Of a DNA stretch of 64,000 nucleotides, positions 19,401 to 29,218 are shown in pieces. A program made the translations under genes and the position numbers. Each line of letters opens with the position of its first letter. Position 1 is the first letter of the stretch. Source of the DNA: JAZGGS01 sp963714405 (GTDB lineage Bacteria; Bacteroidota; Ignavibacteria; Ignavibacteriales; Ignavibacteriaceae). The stretch spans positions 124,001 to 188,000 of the forward strand of contig CAVQOH010000002.1 in the NCBI GenBank assembly GCA_963714405.1, written 5' to 3'. The notes below the pieces were generated by a model that worked only from the letters and a program-made list of their open reading frames with translations, searched no databases and had not been told where the DNA came from.

Positions 19401-20103
19401 TTCCACCATTGGTTGACCTTTGCACACCCCCACTTCGGGTTGCAACTAAAACCGTTCCTGAAGATGTAACAATAACTTTTTGACAGTAATTAAATATAGA
19501 TCCTGTGGTGCTGGATAATTGGCTCCAGTTACTTCCACCATCAGTGGATTTCCAGACACCAAATCCTCTAACAGCATCAGCATTGTAGTAACCTTCACCT
19601 GTACTAAAGTACATTGTGTTTGTGTTTGATGGATCGTATGCTAATGAGCTGATTGCCAAGTTTCCAAAGAAATCATCTACACTCTGCCAGTTGGGTGATG
19701 ATGCGGTTATATCTGTAGTTTTCCACAAACCTCCGGCCACCCCGGCAGACCAGATAGTATTTTTTGTAACATCATTTGGATCAACCATAATTGCTCTTGT
19801 TCTTCCACCAACATTATCAGGTCCTCTTTCTGTCCAATTCACACCAGTTAATGGTGACTGAATATTCGAAATCGATTGAGCGTAATGATAAGCTTCAATT
19901 AATCTTTCTTTTGGAATAATTCCGAGTTTAGGATCTTTTGTCATCTCAAATTCTTGCTCCATTGCAAGATCCATTCTATCCCGCTTTGAAAACTCAGATG
20001 ATGATCCCTTATGAACAAGTTTATCATTAGGGGAGTTATAGAATTGAACAAAAATAGAATAGCTAAAAAGTGTTGTTAGTGAAATGAATAATATCTTTCT
20101 CAA
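16437..20103 (-). pseudogene. Large secreted BNR/VPS10 beta-propeller, PKD and T9SS protein, multiply frameshifted
   Basis: A single gene of about 1,220 codons in at least seven frame blocks. The N-terminal block 18865-20103 is open: signal peptide, then NVGGRTRAIMVDPNDVTKN and repeated W(K)STDGGSNW / STNGGTSWTK motifs of sortilin/BNR propeller blades. Further blades continue at 18549-19031, 18190-18537 and 17809-18066 (LLATELGVWSTDN). A PKD domain is at 17458-17766 (KYTVTLTINSGADTEI), then a jelly-roll module at 16901-17374 (AIDDFEIEGPPNDPLPVEL), an FN3-like module, and the sorting tail (FEQNYPNPFNPSTA) ending at 16437. The start is TTG with AAAGG upstream; a nearby ATG hits a stop at once. 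Probably an adhesin or glycan-binding surface protein. Indels are more likely than true decay. Confidence 0.78.
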
Positions 20104-20163
20104 TTTTTACCTTTTCATTGAAATTAACTAATCTATAGAAACGACTAAAATCATACCAAAAAA

Positions 20164-20181
20164 GGGCGCAAAATTGCACCC
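20164..20181 (-). terminator. Terminator after the subtilase gene
   Basis: Minus strand GGGTGC ... GCGCCC stem (one G-T pair) directly followed by TTTTTTGG. It lies just past the stop at 20208. Confidence 0.75.
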
Positions 20182-20207
20182 TCTTGAAAGTAAATATATG
20201 GAAAAGT

Positions 20208-22563
20208 TTACTTAAGAAGAACCATTTTTCTTACTCTAAAATGGTTTTCTGATTGAAGAGAATAAAAATAAATTCCGCTGGAAAGATTTTCTGCTGCAAA
20301 TTCTGTTTCGTATACCTTTCCACCTTCTGCAATTCCGTTAAATAATGTTGCAATTTCGTTACCTAAAACATCAAAAACTTTTAACTTTGCTTGCTCTGTT
20401 TCTGCTAATGCAAATTTTATTGATGTAGTTGGATTAAAAGGATTGGGATAATTCTGCTCAAGTACAAAGCCATCGGGAATATTTCCTGCATCAACTTCAA
20501 TAATATTGCTGTATTCGAAATCACCATCGGTGTCAATCTGTTTTAACCTGTAAGCATATTGGCCATAATCAGCATAGTTATCTGTATATGAATATTCTTT
20601 TGGTGAATTGCTGTTTCCGTGCCCTTCTATAAAAGTTAACATTTGCCATAAAGTGTCTTTTTCATTTAATTGAGTTCTTTCAACATTAAAACCGTAGTTA
20701 TCAACTTCAGTTTCAGTTGTCCAATCAAGCTTTACGCTACCATTTCTCATAACATTTGCGGTAAAAGAAGATAATTCTACAGGAAGTGCACCATTAAAAA
20801 TGTTTAGAGCATCTCCCCTTCCATAACCATAAAGGTAATCGTGCCCAGTAATACCTAATTCTTCCGACCAATCATATAATAATTGTTCTAACATCATCAC
20901 CTGTCTGCATTATATCATAGCTCCATGCCTGAGCTAAAACAGCAACTATATGTGGCGTTGCAGCAGAAGTTCCACCAAACGATGTAGGAAAACCCCCAGC
21001 TCCGGAAACTTCCACAAAATCAACTCCAACAATACTAGGTGTTTGTCTTATTTCTGATGTTGGGAATTCTATTGTTGAAGGTCCCCAAGAAGAAAATATT
21101 TCCAGAGAATCGGGAGTATCCTCATCACAAGCTCCTACTGAAACTACTCCATTTGCAGCAGCATGACCAAAAATTGCATCCTCAGGTTTAATATTATCAA
21201 TATAATTAAACCAGGAAGGATAAATAAAAACTTCAAGGTTACGGTCATCTCCTGAAAATTTATTTACCCAAATTGCGTACGCATCACTTGCCCCTGATGA
21301 ATTTGCTGTAAAAAGAAAAGCTTCCAAAGGATCATCGTCACCGTTTTGCTCAATAGTACTTCCTGCGACAACTGAATCTAGATCGAATGAGTACAATACA
21401 ACATCATAATCATTCCCAGATGCACCAAACTGATCATCCCATTGAAGAACGACAATTACATCCTCACCGATTGGGATGCTAACATAGAGATCAGTATATG
21501 TAGGGTCACTACCTTCACTGAAATCATGAAAATCAGGATATGCTGCAAGTGGATAAAAATCGCCCTGATAATGAGAATTCCCAGCGTTGCCACAAGCAGA
21601 AACATAAATAATATCATTAGCCCCTATTACTGAAGAAACATGAGAAGCAACTGTACCATCTTCGTAAAATGGTTCCAAAAGCCAGCCAATATCGTCGCAA
21701 ATAATATCACAACCTGCAGTTATCAAATTATCAATAGCAGTATTGAAATCTGCAGTGTTTGCTCCTGCGTCATGAAAAAAAAGATTTGCACCCGGGACCA
21801 TATCATAAATTATTTCAAGCATAGCAGTTCCCTCATCACCACTTCCTACACTTAAAACTGTAAGCTGATTCCCCACTGGTAAATCACCATTTAATTGAGC
21901 AGTAAACCTATTTGTAACACCATCAGAAATAACACCTATGCTAATACCGGTTCCATCTTCACCATATATATTTCGTACATCAAGTGTGCGGTGAATTGCA
22001 TCCCCCTCCGTTAATGCAGAACCAATTCTTTTAACTGGAGGAATTACTGTTCTAATTTTTCTAACTCCGGTTAAAGATGCTAAAGCATCCAGGTTTTTAA
22101 CTTTAATCCAGGCAACAGCCAAATAATTCTGTTCATCACGATTGGTAACATTTTCCGCAAAGGTATTTACTATTGAAGTAGAATAACCATCATTCAGATA
22201 AACATAAACATATACCTGTCCCTCTAAAACTTGTGTTTGAATATCATTAGCAAATTCAAAAGGTTTAAATTGATTAAATTTTACCATTGTATTTGAATGT
22301 GCTTCAATTGAAGTTGCCAATGGAAGAAAATTATTATTTACAAGGTGCAATAGATCTGTGCTCAATTTTTTCTGTGCATCAGTCATCTGTAATTTTAACT
22401 GGTTAATCCGGGAGAATTCTTGAGTTGTTGCTTCCCTCATTCTTTCAAGATCTACCTTACTTGCATCAAAGCTTTTTATTTGGTTGTTATTGATTTGTTG
22501 AGAAAAAATATTAGTGCAGAAGAGAAGAGCGAATAAACTTATTAATTTAGCAGAGTTTTTCAT
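20208..22563 (-). pseudogene. Secreted subtilisin-like (S8) protease with T9SS tail, one frameshift
   Basis: Two overlapping frames form one gene of about 785 codons. The block 20872-22563 has a signal peptide (AKLISLFALLFCTNIFS), a prodomain-like region, then the S8 fold: ISIGVISDGV (Asp), YVSACGNAGNSHY (oxyanion Asn) and FGGTSAATPHI (Ser). The frame breaks at about 20880, where DDVR should continue into QLLYDWSEELGITG of the other frame. That block (20208-20900) carries the FN3-like module and the sorting tail (LEQNYPNPFNPTTS). The usual His motif (HGT) reads DEGTAM here. A single base in the AGAACAA run would restore the frame. It would be an extracellular protease, if active. Confidence 0.83.
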
Positions 22564-22834
22564 AATTCTATCTCTCAGTTTTTAAAATTTTGTTATTTTG
22601 CCCAATGAGATTTTTATGGTAGTTTATTGCACCCATCAATAAGTACTACCATATCTTATATTAAATACAAATTTTTGTAGTCGCAATACTTATACCAGCA
22701 AAATATATTATTTTATAAGTGAATTTTAGTTTTAAAAAATTTCATTCTCATTCTGATACGAAAAACATAGAAGATTTGTCCCAATTTGAATTCAGGGAGA
22801 ATTAAATTCACAAATGGTTTAAATATTTCATCAC
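22564..22834. other. Intergenic region between divergent subtilase and epimerase genes
   Basis: 271 nt without a convincing open frame. It must hold two divergent promoters, but I see no complete TTG-N20-TAnnTTTG element on either strand and no strong hairpin. Confidence 0.5.
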
Positions 22835-23752
22835 ATGAAAAAGATATTAATAACAGGTGCAACAGGTTTAATTGGCAGAAATATTTGTTTGAAATTATTG
22901 AACAGAGGTGATGAAGTATCAATATTCGCTCATGATGTTGAATCAGCTAGAAAAAAAATTCCAAAAACAGTAAATAGTATAGAATGGGATTTCCATAAAC
23001 CAGATAAATGGAAAAATCACATTAATGGAATTGATGCAGTTGTTCATCTTGCGGGTGCAAATCTTGCTGCAAAACGATGGAATAAAAAATATAAAAAACT
23101 CGCTTACGAAAGCAGGGTAATAAGTACAAGCAATTTAGTTGAAGCAATAGCACAAGTTGAAAAAAAACCAAAAGCTTTTATCTGCTCATCTGCAGTTGGG
23201 TATTACGGAAACCGAAATGATGATTACTTAAATGAAGATGAAGAACGTGCAGATAATTATTTAGCAAAACTTTGCTCTGATTGGGAAAAAGAAGCTGAGA
23301 AAGTTGAGGCGTTGGGTGTAAGAAGAGTTTCAGTGCGTACTGGCCTGGTTTTAAATAATGGTGAGGGACTGCTGAAACAAATGCTTCCATCTTTTAAAAT
23401 GTTTTTGGGAGGATATTTAGGTAACGGCAAGCAATGGTTTCCATGGATTCATATAAATGATATTGTTGATATTTATCTGCATGCAATCGATAATATAAAT
23501 CTAATTGGAAAAGTAAATGCCGCCTCACCAGGAATTGTGAGAATGAAAGAGTTTGCTGAAATTTTAGGTAAAGTTTTGAAAAGACCTGCATTACTGCCAA
23601 TTCCAAAGTTTGCAATAAGAATTCTAAAGGGAGAATTAGGAAATTATACAACAGACAGCCAAAGAGTTGTTGTTAAGAAATTACTTGATAGCGGTTATAA
23701 ATTTATGTTTGATGATTTAGAAGATGCATTAAGAAATTTATTAGAGAAGTAA
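22835..23752 (+). CDS. TIGR01777-family NAD(P)-binding epimerase
   Basis: 305-aa short-chain-type epimerase of the TIGR01777 (YfcH / DUF1731) family. KILITGATGLIGRNI is the dinucleotide-binding glycine motif. DAVVHLAGANLAAKRW and FICSSAVGYYGN (with the catalytic-type Tyr) are typical, and the C-terminal third is DUF1731-like (TDSQRVVVKKLLDSGYKF). Family members are widespread and their substrate is not established. The gene is alone on the plus strand between two minus-strand units. Confidence 0.92.
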   Translation: MKKILITGATGLIGRNICLKLLNRGDEVSIFAHDVESARKKIPKTVNSIEWDFHKPDKWKNHINGIDAVVHLAGANLAAKRWNKKYKKLAYESRVISTSNLVEAIAQVEKKPKAFICSSAVGYYGNRNDDYLNEDEERADNYLAKLCSDWEKEAEKVEALGVRRVSVRTGLVLNNGEGLLKQMLPSFKMFLGGYLGNGKQWFPWIHINDIVDIYLHAIDNINLIGKVNAASPGIVRMKEFAEILGKVLKRPALLPIPKFAIRILKGELGNYTTDSQRVVVKKLLDSGYKFMFDDLEDALRNLLEK

Positions 23753-23753
23753 A

Positions 23754-23773
23754 GGGGCGTTAAAGTACGCCCC
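23754..23773. terminator. Shared terminator between convergent genes
   Basis: GGGGCGT / ACGCCCC perfect 7-bp stem with a 6-nt loop between the epimerase stop and the ahcY stop. The T-tract is better on the minus strand (TTTACTT), so it mainly ends ahcY. Confidence 0.7.
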
Positions 23774-23786
23774 AAAATTTAAACGA

Positions 23787-25115
23787 TTAATACCTGTAAT
23801 AATCAGGTTTGTACGGTCCTTCAACAGGAACGTTTATATATTTTGCCTGTTCTTCTGTTAACACTTCCAAATCAACACCAATTTTTTCAAGATGAAGTCT
23901 TGCAACCATTTCATCCAAATGTTTAGGCAGTGTATAAACTTTGTTTTCATATTTATCGCGATTATTCCAAAGTTCAATTTGTGCAAGAACCTGATTTGAA
24001 AATGAATTGGACATAACAAAAGATGGATGACCCATTGCACAACCAAGGTTAACCAATCTACCCTCAGCTAAAATAATTACATCGTTGCCATTAATATTAT
24101 ATTTATCTACCTGGGGCTTAATAGTATCTTTTGTGCTGCCATAAGCTTTATCTAACCAGGCCATATCAATTTCATTATCAAAATGTCCTATGTTGCATAC
24201 AACTGTTTTATCTTTTAATAGTTTAAAGACTTTTTCATTAACAACATTATAGTTACCTGTTGCAGTTACAACAATATTTGCACGAGGTGCAGCTTCTTCC
24301 ATCTTCTTAACTTCAAAGCCATCCATTGCTGCCTGAAGAGCACAAATAGGATCAATTTCCGTAACAATCACTCTTACTCCAGCACCTCTTAATGATTGAG
24401 CAGATCCTTTTCCAACATCACCGTATCCAGCCACAACAGCAACTTTACCTGCTAGCATTAAATCAGTTGCTCTTCTTATAGCATCAACTAAAGATTCACG
24501 ACAGCCATACTTATTATCAAATTTAGATTTTGTAACTGAATCATTTACATTTATTGCGGGCATTGGAAGTGTGTTGTTTTGTTCTCTCTCATATAAACGA
24601 TGAACGCCGGTTGTAGTTTCTTCAGAAATTCCTTTAATATTTTTTGCAAGTTCCGGATACTTATCCAAAACCATATTTGTTAAATCGCCGCCGTCATCAA
24701 GTATCATATTCAGCGGTTTATTATCATCACCAAAAAATAAAGTTTGTTCAATACACCAATCATACTCCTCAAGAGTTTCACCTTTCCAGGCGTACACTGG
24801 AATATTTTCTTTAGCTATTACTGCCGCTGCATGATCCTGCGTAGAAAAAATATTACAGGATGACCATTGAACTTCTGCACCAAGTTCCTTAAGTGTTTCA
24901 ATTAAAACTGCAGTTTGAATTGTCATATGCAAGCATCCTGCAATTCTTGCACCCTTAAGCGGCTGCTCCTTTTTATATTTTTCTCTAATTGCCATTAAAC
25001 CCGGCATTTCAGCTTCAGCAAGATTCACTTCTTTCCTTCCCCAATCAGCAAGCGTGATATCCTTAACTTTAAACGGTAGCTTTTTCACTTCATTTTTTAC
25101 TGCTACATTACTCAT
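23787..25115 (-). CDS. ahcY: Adenosylhomocysteinase
   Basis: Hydrolyses S-adenosylhomocysteine to adenosine and homocysteine, closing the methyl cycle. The 442-aa product has the NAD site GYGDVGKGSAQSLRGAGV followed by VTEIDPICALQAAMDGF, the substrate-binding ACCSC-like equivalent (WSSCNIFSTQDHAAA), and a C-terminal KPDYYRY. Length fits the family without the plant-type insert. An AAGGA site precedes the ATG. It lies 31 nt downstream of metK, so the two form a methyl-cycle operon. Confidence 0.97.
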   Translation of the reverse strand: MSNVAVKNEVKKLPFKVKDITLADWGRKEVNLAEAEMPGLMAIREKYKKEQPLKGARIAGCLHMTIQTAVLIETLKELGAEVQWSSCNIFSTQDHAAAVIAKENIPVYAWKGETLEEYDWCIEQTLFFGDDNKPLNMILDDGGDLTNMVLDKYPELAKNIKGISEETTTGVHRLYEREQNNTLPMPAINVNDSVTKSKFDNKYGCRESLVDAIRRATDLMLAGKVAVVAGYGDVGKGSAQSLRGAGVRVIVTEIDPICALQAAMDGFEVKKMEEAAPRANIVVTATGNYNVVNEKVFKLLKDKTVVCNIGHFDNEIDMAWLDKAYGSTKDTIKPQVDKYNINGNDVIILAEGRLVNLGCAMGHPSFVMSNSFSNQVLAQIELWNNRDKYENKVYTLPKHLDEMVARLHLEKIGVDLEVLTEEQAKYINVPVEGPYKPDYYRY

Positions 25116-25146
25116 ATCTATTCCTTTTATGTTTTTTTAAAAATCT

Positions 25147-26289
25147 TTATGTATATTTTTTAAAAATATTTACAAGGTCTAACTGTTCCCATGTAAAGGT
25201 TTCTTCTGATCTTCCAAAATGCCCGTAGGCAGCAGTTTTCTGATATATTGGTCTCCTTAAGTTGAGCCTGCTTATTATCCCAATTGGTGTAAGATCAACT
25301 TCTTTCATAATCATTTTAGAAAGCTCTGAATCGGGAATAACACCCGTACCTTTAGTATCAACATAAATGGAAACGGGATCCGCAACTCCAATTGCGTAAG
25401 CAACCTGTACTAGACATTCTTTGGCAAGCCCTGCAGCAACAATATTTTTTGCAATATGTCTTGCCGCATAAGTAGCAGAGCGATCTACTTTGGAAGGATC
25501 TTTTCCTGAAAAAGCACCACCACCATGTGGAGCCCATCCTCCGTAAGTATCAACAATAATCTTTCTGCCTGTAAGCCCGCTATCACCGTGTGGTCCGCCT
25601 ATTTCAAATCTACCTGTAGGATTCACAAAAATTTTAGTGTTCTTATCTAATAATTCCTGCGGAATAACTTTACTGATTACCTGTTCTTCAATATCTTTTT
25701 TGATTTTCTTTTGATCTGCATCTGCATCATGCTGCGTGGAGATAACCACAGCCTCAACTCTAACAGGATTTTTTTGATCATCATATTCAATGGTCACCTG
25801 AGATTTTGCATCGGGGCGTAAATAGTGCATTACACCATTGTAACCTTTTCTTATATCAGCAAGTTTTTTTACAAGACTGTGTGCATATACAATCGGCATC
25901 GGCATAAATTCAGGAGTTTGATCGCAAGCATATCCAAACATTATTCCCTGATCACCTGCTCCTCCGGTATCAACTCCCATCGCAATATCAGGAGATTGTG
26001 AATGTATAGCATTTAATACTGAGCAGGATTCCGAATCAAATTTGTATTCTGAACTTGTATAACCGATTTTTTTTATTGTTGATCTTACAACATCCTGTAC
26101 TTCAATATATGCTTCTGTTGTAATCTCTCCTCCAACAAGTACAAGACCCGTAGTAACAAAAGTTTCGCAGGCAACTCTTCCGTTAGGATCTTTATCATAT
26201 ATTGCATCTAAAATTCCATCTGATATAGCATCACAGACTTTATCAGGATGTCCTTCAGAAACTGATTCGGAAGTAAAATAGAACGACAT
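25147..26289 (-). CDS. metK: S-adenosylmethionine synthase
   Basis: Makes SAM from methionine and ATP. The 380-aa protein carries SEGHPDKVCDAISDG near the N-terminus, GAGDQGIMFGYA in the middle, and GGGAFSGKDPSKVDRSA, the P-loop-like phosphate motif. All three signatures are intact and length is standard. AGAGG precedes the ATG. It is the first gene of the metK-ahcY operon; the upstream 185 nt show no SAM-riboswitch fold that I recognise. Confidence 0.97.
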   Translation of the reverse strand: MSFYFTSESVSEGHPDKVCDAISDGILDAIYDKDPNGRVACETFVTTGLVLVGGEITTEAYIEVQDVVRSTIKKIGYTSSEYKFDSESCSVLNAIHSQSPDIAMGVDTGGAGDQGIMFGYACDQTPEFMPMPIVYAHSLVKKLADIRKGYNGVMHYLRPDAKSQVTIEYDDQKNPVRVEAVVISTQHDADADQKKIKKDIEEQVISKVIPQELLDKNTKIFVNPTGRFEIGGPHGDSGLTGRKIIVDTYGGWAPHGGGAFSGKDPSKVDRSATYAARHIAKNIVAAGLAKECLVQVAYAIGVADPVSIYVDTKGTGVIPDSELSKMIMKEVDLTPIGIISRLNLRRPIYQKTAAYGHFGRSEETFTWEQLDLVNIFKKYT

Positions 26290-26375
26290 AATTTAGAAAC
26301 CTCTTTGTATAATAATAAACCTTTAAAATATAATATTCGCTTTTCAAAAAAGAAGTTACAAAATTAGCCAATCAC

Positions 26376-26390
26376 CTTGTTAATAACAAG
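26376..26390. promoter_or_regulatory. 15-nt palindrome, possible operator
   Basis: CTTGTTA-A-TAACAAG, a perfect 7-bp inverted repeat around one base, in the divergent region between metK and the flavoprotein gene. Its size fits a dimeric regulator site; no regulator is identified. Confidence 0.35.
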
Positions 26391-26474
26391 TTATAACACC
26401 TATACTAAAAACTATACAACGATAATTTTTAATATTCATATATTTACTGAATAAATAATCACCGGGATATTATT

Positions 26475-27419
26475 ATGAATTGGCAAACCAGAATTACACA
26501 ACTTTTTAATATTAACTATCCCATAATCCAGGCAGGAATGGTATGGGTTTCAGGTTGGAAACTTGCATCTGCTGTTTCTAACAATGGAGGCTTAGGTCTG
26601 ATAGGGGCTGGCTCAATGAAACCTGAACTGCTACGAGAGCATATCATAGATTGCAGAGCTGCAACAAATAATCCGTTTGGAGTAAACATTCCTCTTCTTA
26701 GAAAAGATGCTGATGAACTTATTGACGTTGTAATCAAAGAAAATATTAAGATAGTTTTTACTTCGGCAGGTAATCCTAAAACTTTTGCAAATGAATTAAA
26801 AGAAAATAACATTATCGTTGTGCATGTGGTTCCTTCAATAAAATATGCATTAAAAGCAGAAGAAGCCGGCTGTGATGCTGTTGTAGGAGAAGGCGTTGAA
26901 GCTGGAGGGCACAATGGTATTGATCAAATAACTACAATGGCTTTGATACCTCAATTGGTGGATGCAGTTAAAATTCCTGTTATTGCTGCGGGAGGAATTG
27001 CAGATGGAAGAGGGATTCTTGCTGCGTTAGCGCTGGGAGCAGAAGGTGTTCAAATAGGTACACGGTTTGCTGCAACTATCGAATCCTCAGCTCATCAGAA
27101 TTATAAAAGTAAAGTTGTTGAAGCAAAAAACGGTGATACTATTCTTGCATTCAAAAAAATTGGTTTGGTAAGAATGATAAAAAACAATTTTGCTAAAAAA
27201 GCTGTTAGAGCAGAACTGGAAGGATGGGATGAGGAAAAACTCAGAAGACTATTAGGTACCAAGCGTGAGATGCTTGGTATTTTTAATGGTGATGAAGCTG
27301 AAGGTGAATTGGAAGCAGGACAATGTTCAGGATTGATAAATGATATTCTTCCCGTTAAGGAATTGATGAACAACCTGATAGGGGGAACTGAAAATGTTTA
27401 TAATAAAATCAGTAAATAA
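26475..27419 (+). CDS. Nitronate monooxygenase / FabK-type flavoprotein
   Basis: 314-aa FMN-dependent TIM-barrel protein. It starts TRITQLFNINYPIIQAGMVW and has GGLGLIGAGSM, VVGEGVEAGGHNG (with the family His) and VIAAGGIADGRG with LALGAEGVQIGTRFAA, the FMN phosphate site. The family includes nitronate monooxygenases and the enoyl-ACP reductase FabK. Sequence alone does not separate them here; the NYPIIQAGM opening is seen in both. It is divergent from metK and converges on ispH with 15 nt between stops. Confidence 0.85.
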   Translation: MNWQTRITQLFNINYPIIQAGMVWVSGWKLASAVSNNGGLGLIGAGSMKPELLREHIIDCRAATNNPFGVNIPLLRKDADELIDVVIKENIKIVFTSAGNPKTFANELKENNIIVVHVVPSIKYALKAEEAGCDAVVGEGVEAGGHNGIDQITTMALIPQLVDAVKIPVIAAGGIADGRGILAALALGAEGVQIGTRFAATIESSAHQNYKSKVVEAKNGDTILAFKKIGLVRMIKNNFAKKAVRAELEGWDEEKLRRLLGTKREMLGIFNGDEAEGELEAGQCSGLINDILPVKELMNNLIGGTENVYNKISK

Positions 27420-27434
27420 ATGGATGTTAAGATT

Positions 27435-28661
27435 TTATGTTTGTAATACATTGTTAACTACCTCATCAATATTTTTTACACCCTTAAACAACAATACAAT
27501 TTTTCTTAAAACTGCTTCCACAACTGCATCCGGGCAGGATGCACCGCTTGTTAAAATTATTTTTATTGGTTTATCATAGTTCAAATAATTTTTAGTTAAT
27601 TGTTCTTTTTTTAGTTTAAGATTAAAGTGTTTTATTTCATTTCCAGATATTATTTTATTTTCTGATGAAATAAAAAACGTTTTTAATTTATCTTCACACA
27701 ATTCAACTATATGAGATGTATTCGAACTGTTATAACCTCCAACAACAATTGCAATATCGGCCGGAACTTCTAACAGTTTATACGTTGCTTCCTGGTTATC
27801 GGTAGTTGCATAACAAAGCGTATCCCTTGTATCGGCAAAATGATTCGCTAATTTCTCCTTACCATACTTTTTTATCATCGCAGATTTTAATTTTTCTGCA
27901 ATTCCCTCAGTTTCGGATGATAACATTGTTGTTTGATTAACCACACCAATTCGTTTCAGATCTTCTTCAGGGTTAAAATTTTTTGAATACTTTCCTTTAA
28001 AAAATTTAAAAAATTTACTTTGATCAACTTCACCAATAATAACTGATGAAAGAAATTCCGCTTCCTTTAAATCTCGCACTATTACTGATTTTGCGGATTG
28101 AATTGCATGTGAAAATGTTGCACGGGTTTCTTCATGATTATGTTTTCCATGAATAATAACAGTGTAATCCTTTGTTCCAAGCTGTTTTGAACGGTTCCAC
28201 ACTTTTTCTACAAATGGACAAGTAGTGTTATATTTATACGGATCAATACCAAGCTGGTTAAGTTTTTTTTCAATTTCTAAAGTTGTACCAAAGGCTGGAA
28301 TTATTACGATGTCTTCAGGTTTCAATTCCAGCCAATCGATTAACTGTTTACCAGTTTCATCCAAAATAAACTTTACGCCTAATTCATTCAAATCATTATT
28401 CACACCTGGATTATGAATCATCTCACTTAATAAAAAAATTCTTTTCCCCGGATTTTCTTCAATAGTCTTATAAGCAATTTCAATTGCATTTTCTACACCG
28501 TAGCAAAATCCAAAATGTCTTGCCAGGTAAAACTGAACGGGTCCAAAATCAAGTAAAGTTGGAGAGTAATTTTTTTTCCTTGGATCATCAAATTGTCTGA
28601 AATCTTTTATTTGTGTAATAAAAGAACTTCTGTATCTATTTGGAATATCAAATTTTTTCAT
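27435..28661 (-). CDS. ispH: 4-hydroxy-3-methylbut-2-enyl diphosphate reductase
   Basis: Last step of the MEP isoprenoid pathway, an Fe-S enzyme. The 408-aa protein has the three cluster cysteines in HFGFCYGVENA, NTTCPFVEKVW and SGASCPDAVVEAV, and MIHNPGVNNDL with the substrate His. It is longer than the E. coli enzyme (316 aa) and of the long form, with an N-terminal extension and an insert near the middle. No other MEP gene is in the window. Confidence 0.94.
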   Translation of the reverse strand: MKKFDIPNRYRSSFITQIKDFRQFDDPRKKNYSPTLLDFGPVQFYLARHFGFCYGVENAIEIAYKTIEENPGKRIFLLSEMIHNPGVNNDLNELGVKFILDETGKQLIDWLELKPEDIVIIPAFGTTLEIEKKLNQLGIDPYKYNTTCPFVEKVWNRSKQLGTKDYTVIIHGKHNHEETRATFSHAIQSAKSVIVRDLKEAEFLSSVIIGEVDQSKFFKFFKGKYSKNFNPEEDLKRIGVVNQTTMLSSETEGIAEKLKSAMIKKYGKEKLANHFADTRDTLCYATTDNQEATYKLLEVPADIAIVVGGYNSSNTSHIVELCEDKLKTFFISSENKIISGNEIKHFNLKLKKEQLTKNYLNYDKPIKIILTSGASCPDAVVEAVLRKIVLLFKGVKNIDEVVNNVLQT

Positions 28662-28677
28662 AAAAATTATTTATTAA

Positions 28678-29136
28678 TCAATCTGAATCAGATGAAATTA
28701 ATTTCATATCCGATCTAAAATTTTCTTTTGATGGTTTAATAACAATAAAGTATCCTATTAAAAAAACAAACACAACAGTGTATAAATTATTACCCGTAAG
28801 CATTAAAGCGATAACAGCAAATGTTGCAGCACCTTCAACCATTGCCCACTGGATTATTTTGAAAGTTTTATACTTAATAAGTTTTTCTGAAGTTTCACTA
28901 TTCGTATCAACGCCAGCAATATTTTTAATGTATAAAAACCTTGATGCAGCCATTATTGCAAAACCAAATATGGGAACAATTATCTGAAATATTTCATCAA
29001 GTTCTTTATATGCACTAAACTCATCTGATGAGATTAATATATATGCAATTACAAAAAAGACTACCTGCCATAAAAGCAATGCATAATATATTGAATTAGT
29101 TATTCTTAACTGTTCTTTTATCAAGTCCTCATTCAC
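28678..29136 (-). CDS. Hypothetical four-helix membrane protein
   Basis: 152-aa integral membrane protein with about four hydrophobic segments (YALLLWQVVFFVIAYILI, then IIVPIFGFAIMAASRFLY, VEGAATFAVIALMLTG and LYTVVFVFLIGYFIVI) and short charged ends. I do not recognise a family or catalytic motif. It lies 16 nt upstream of ispH on the same strand and may be cotranscribed with it. Confidence 0.65.
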   Translation of the reverse strand: MNEDLIKEQLRITNSIYYALLLWQVVFFVIAYILISSDEFSAYKELDEIFQIIVPIFGFAIMAASRFLYIKNIAGVDTNSETSEKLIKYKTFKIIQWAMVEGAATFAVIALMLTGNNLYTVVFVFLIGYFIVIKPSKENFRSDMKLISSDSD

Positions 29137-29187
29137 AATAGTACACCTTAAAGAAAAAGTAACTTAGAATTTCAAAAGCATCTTTGC

Positions 29188-29195
29188 TATATTTG
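29188..29195 (+). promoter_or_regulatory. Possible -7 element of prfA
   Basis: TATATTTG, a full TAnnTTTG match, ends 23 nt before the prfA start codon. I see no TTG at the expected -33 position. Confidence 0.4.
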
Positions 29196-29218
29196 CACAC
29201 TAAAATTGAAAGTAAAAA

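Noticed and set aside
26290..26474. SAM riboswitch upstream of metK
   Set aside because: The region is very AT-rich, has only a small palindrome, and shows none of the conserved helices or junction bases I know from SAM-I, SAM-II or SAM-IV.
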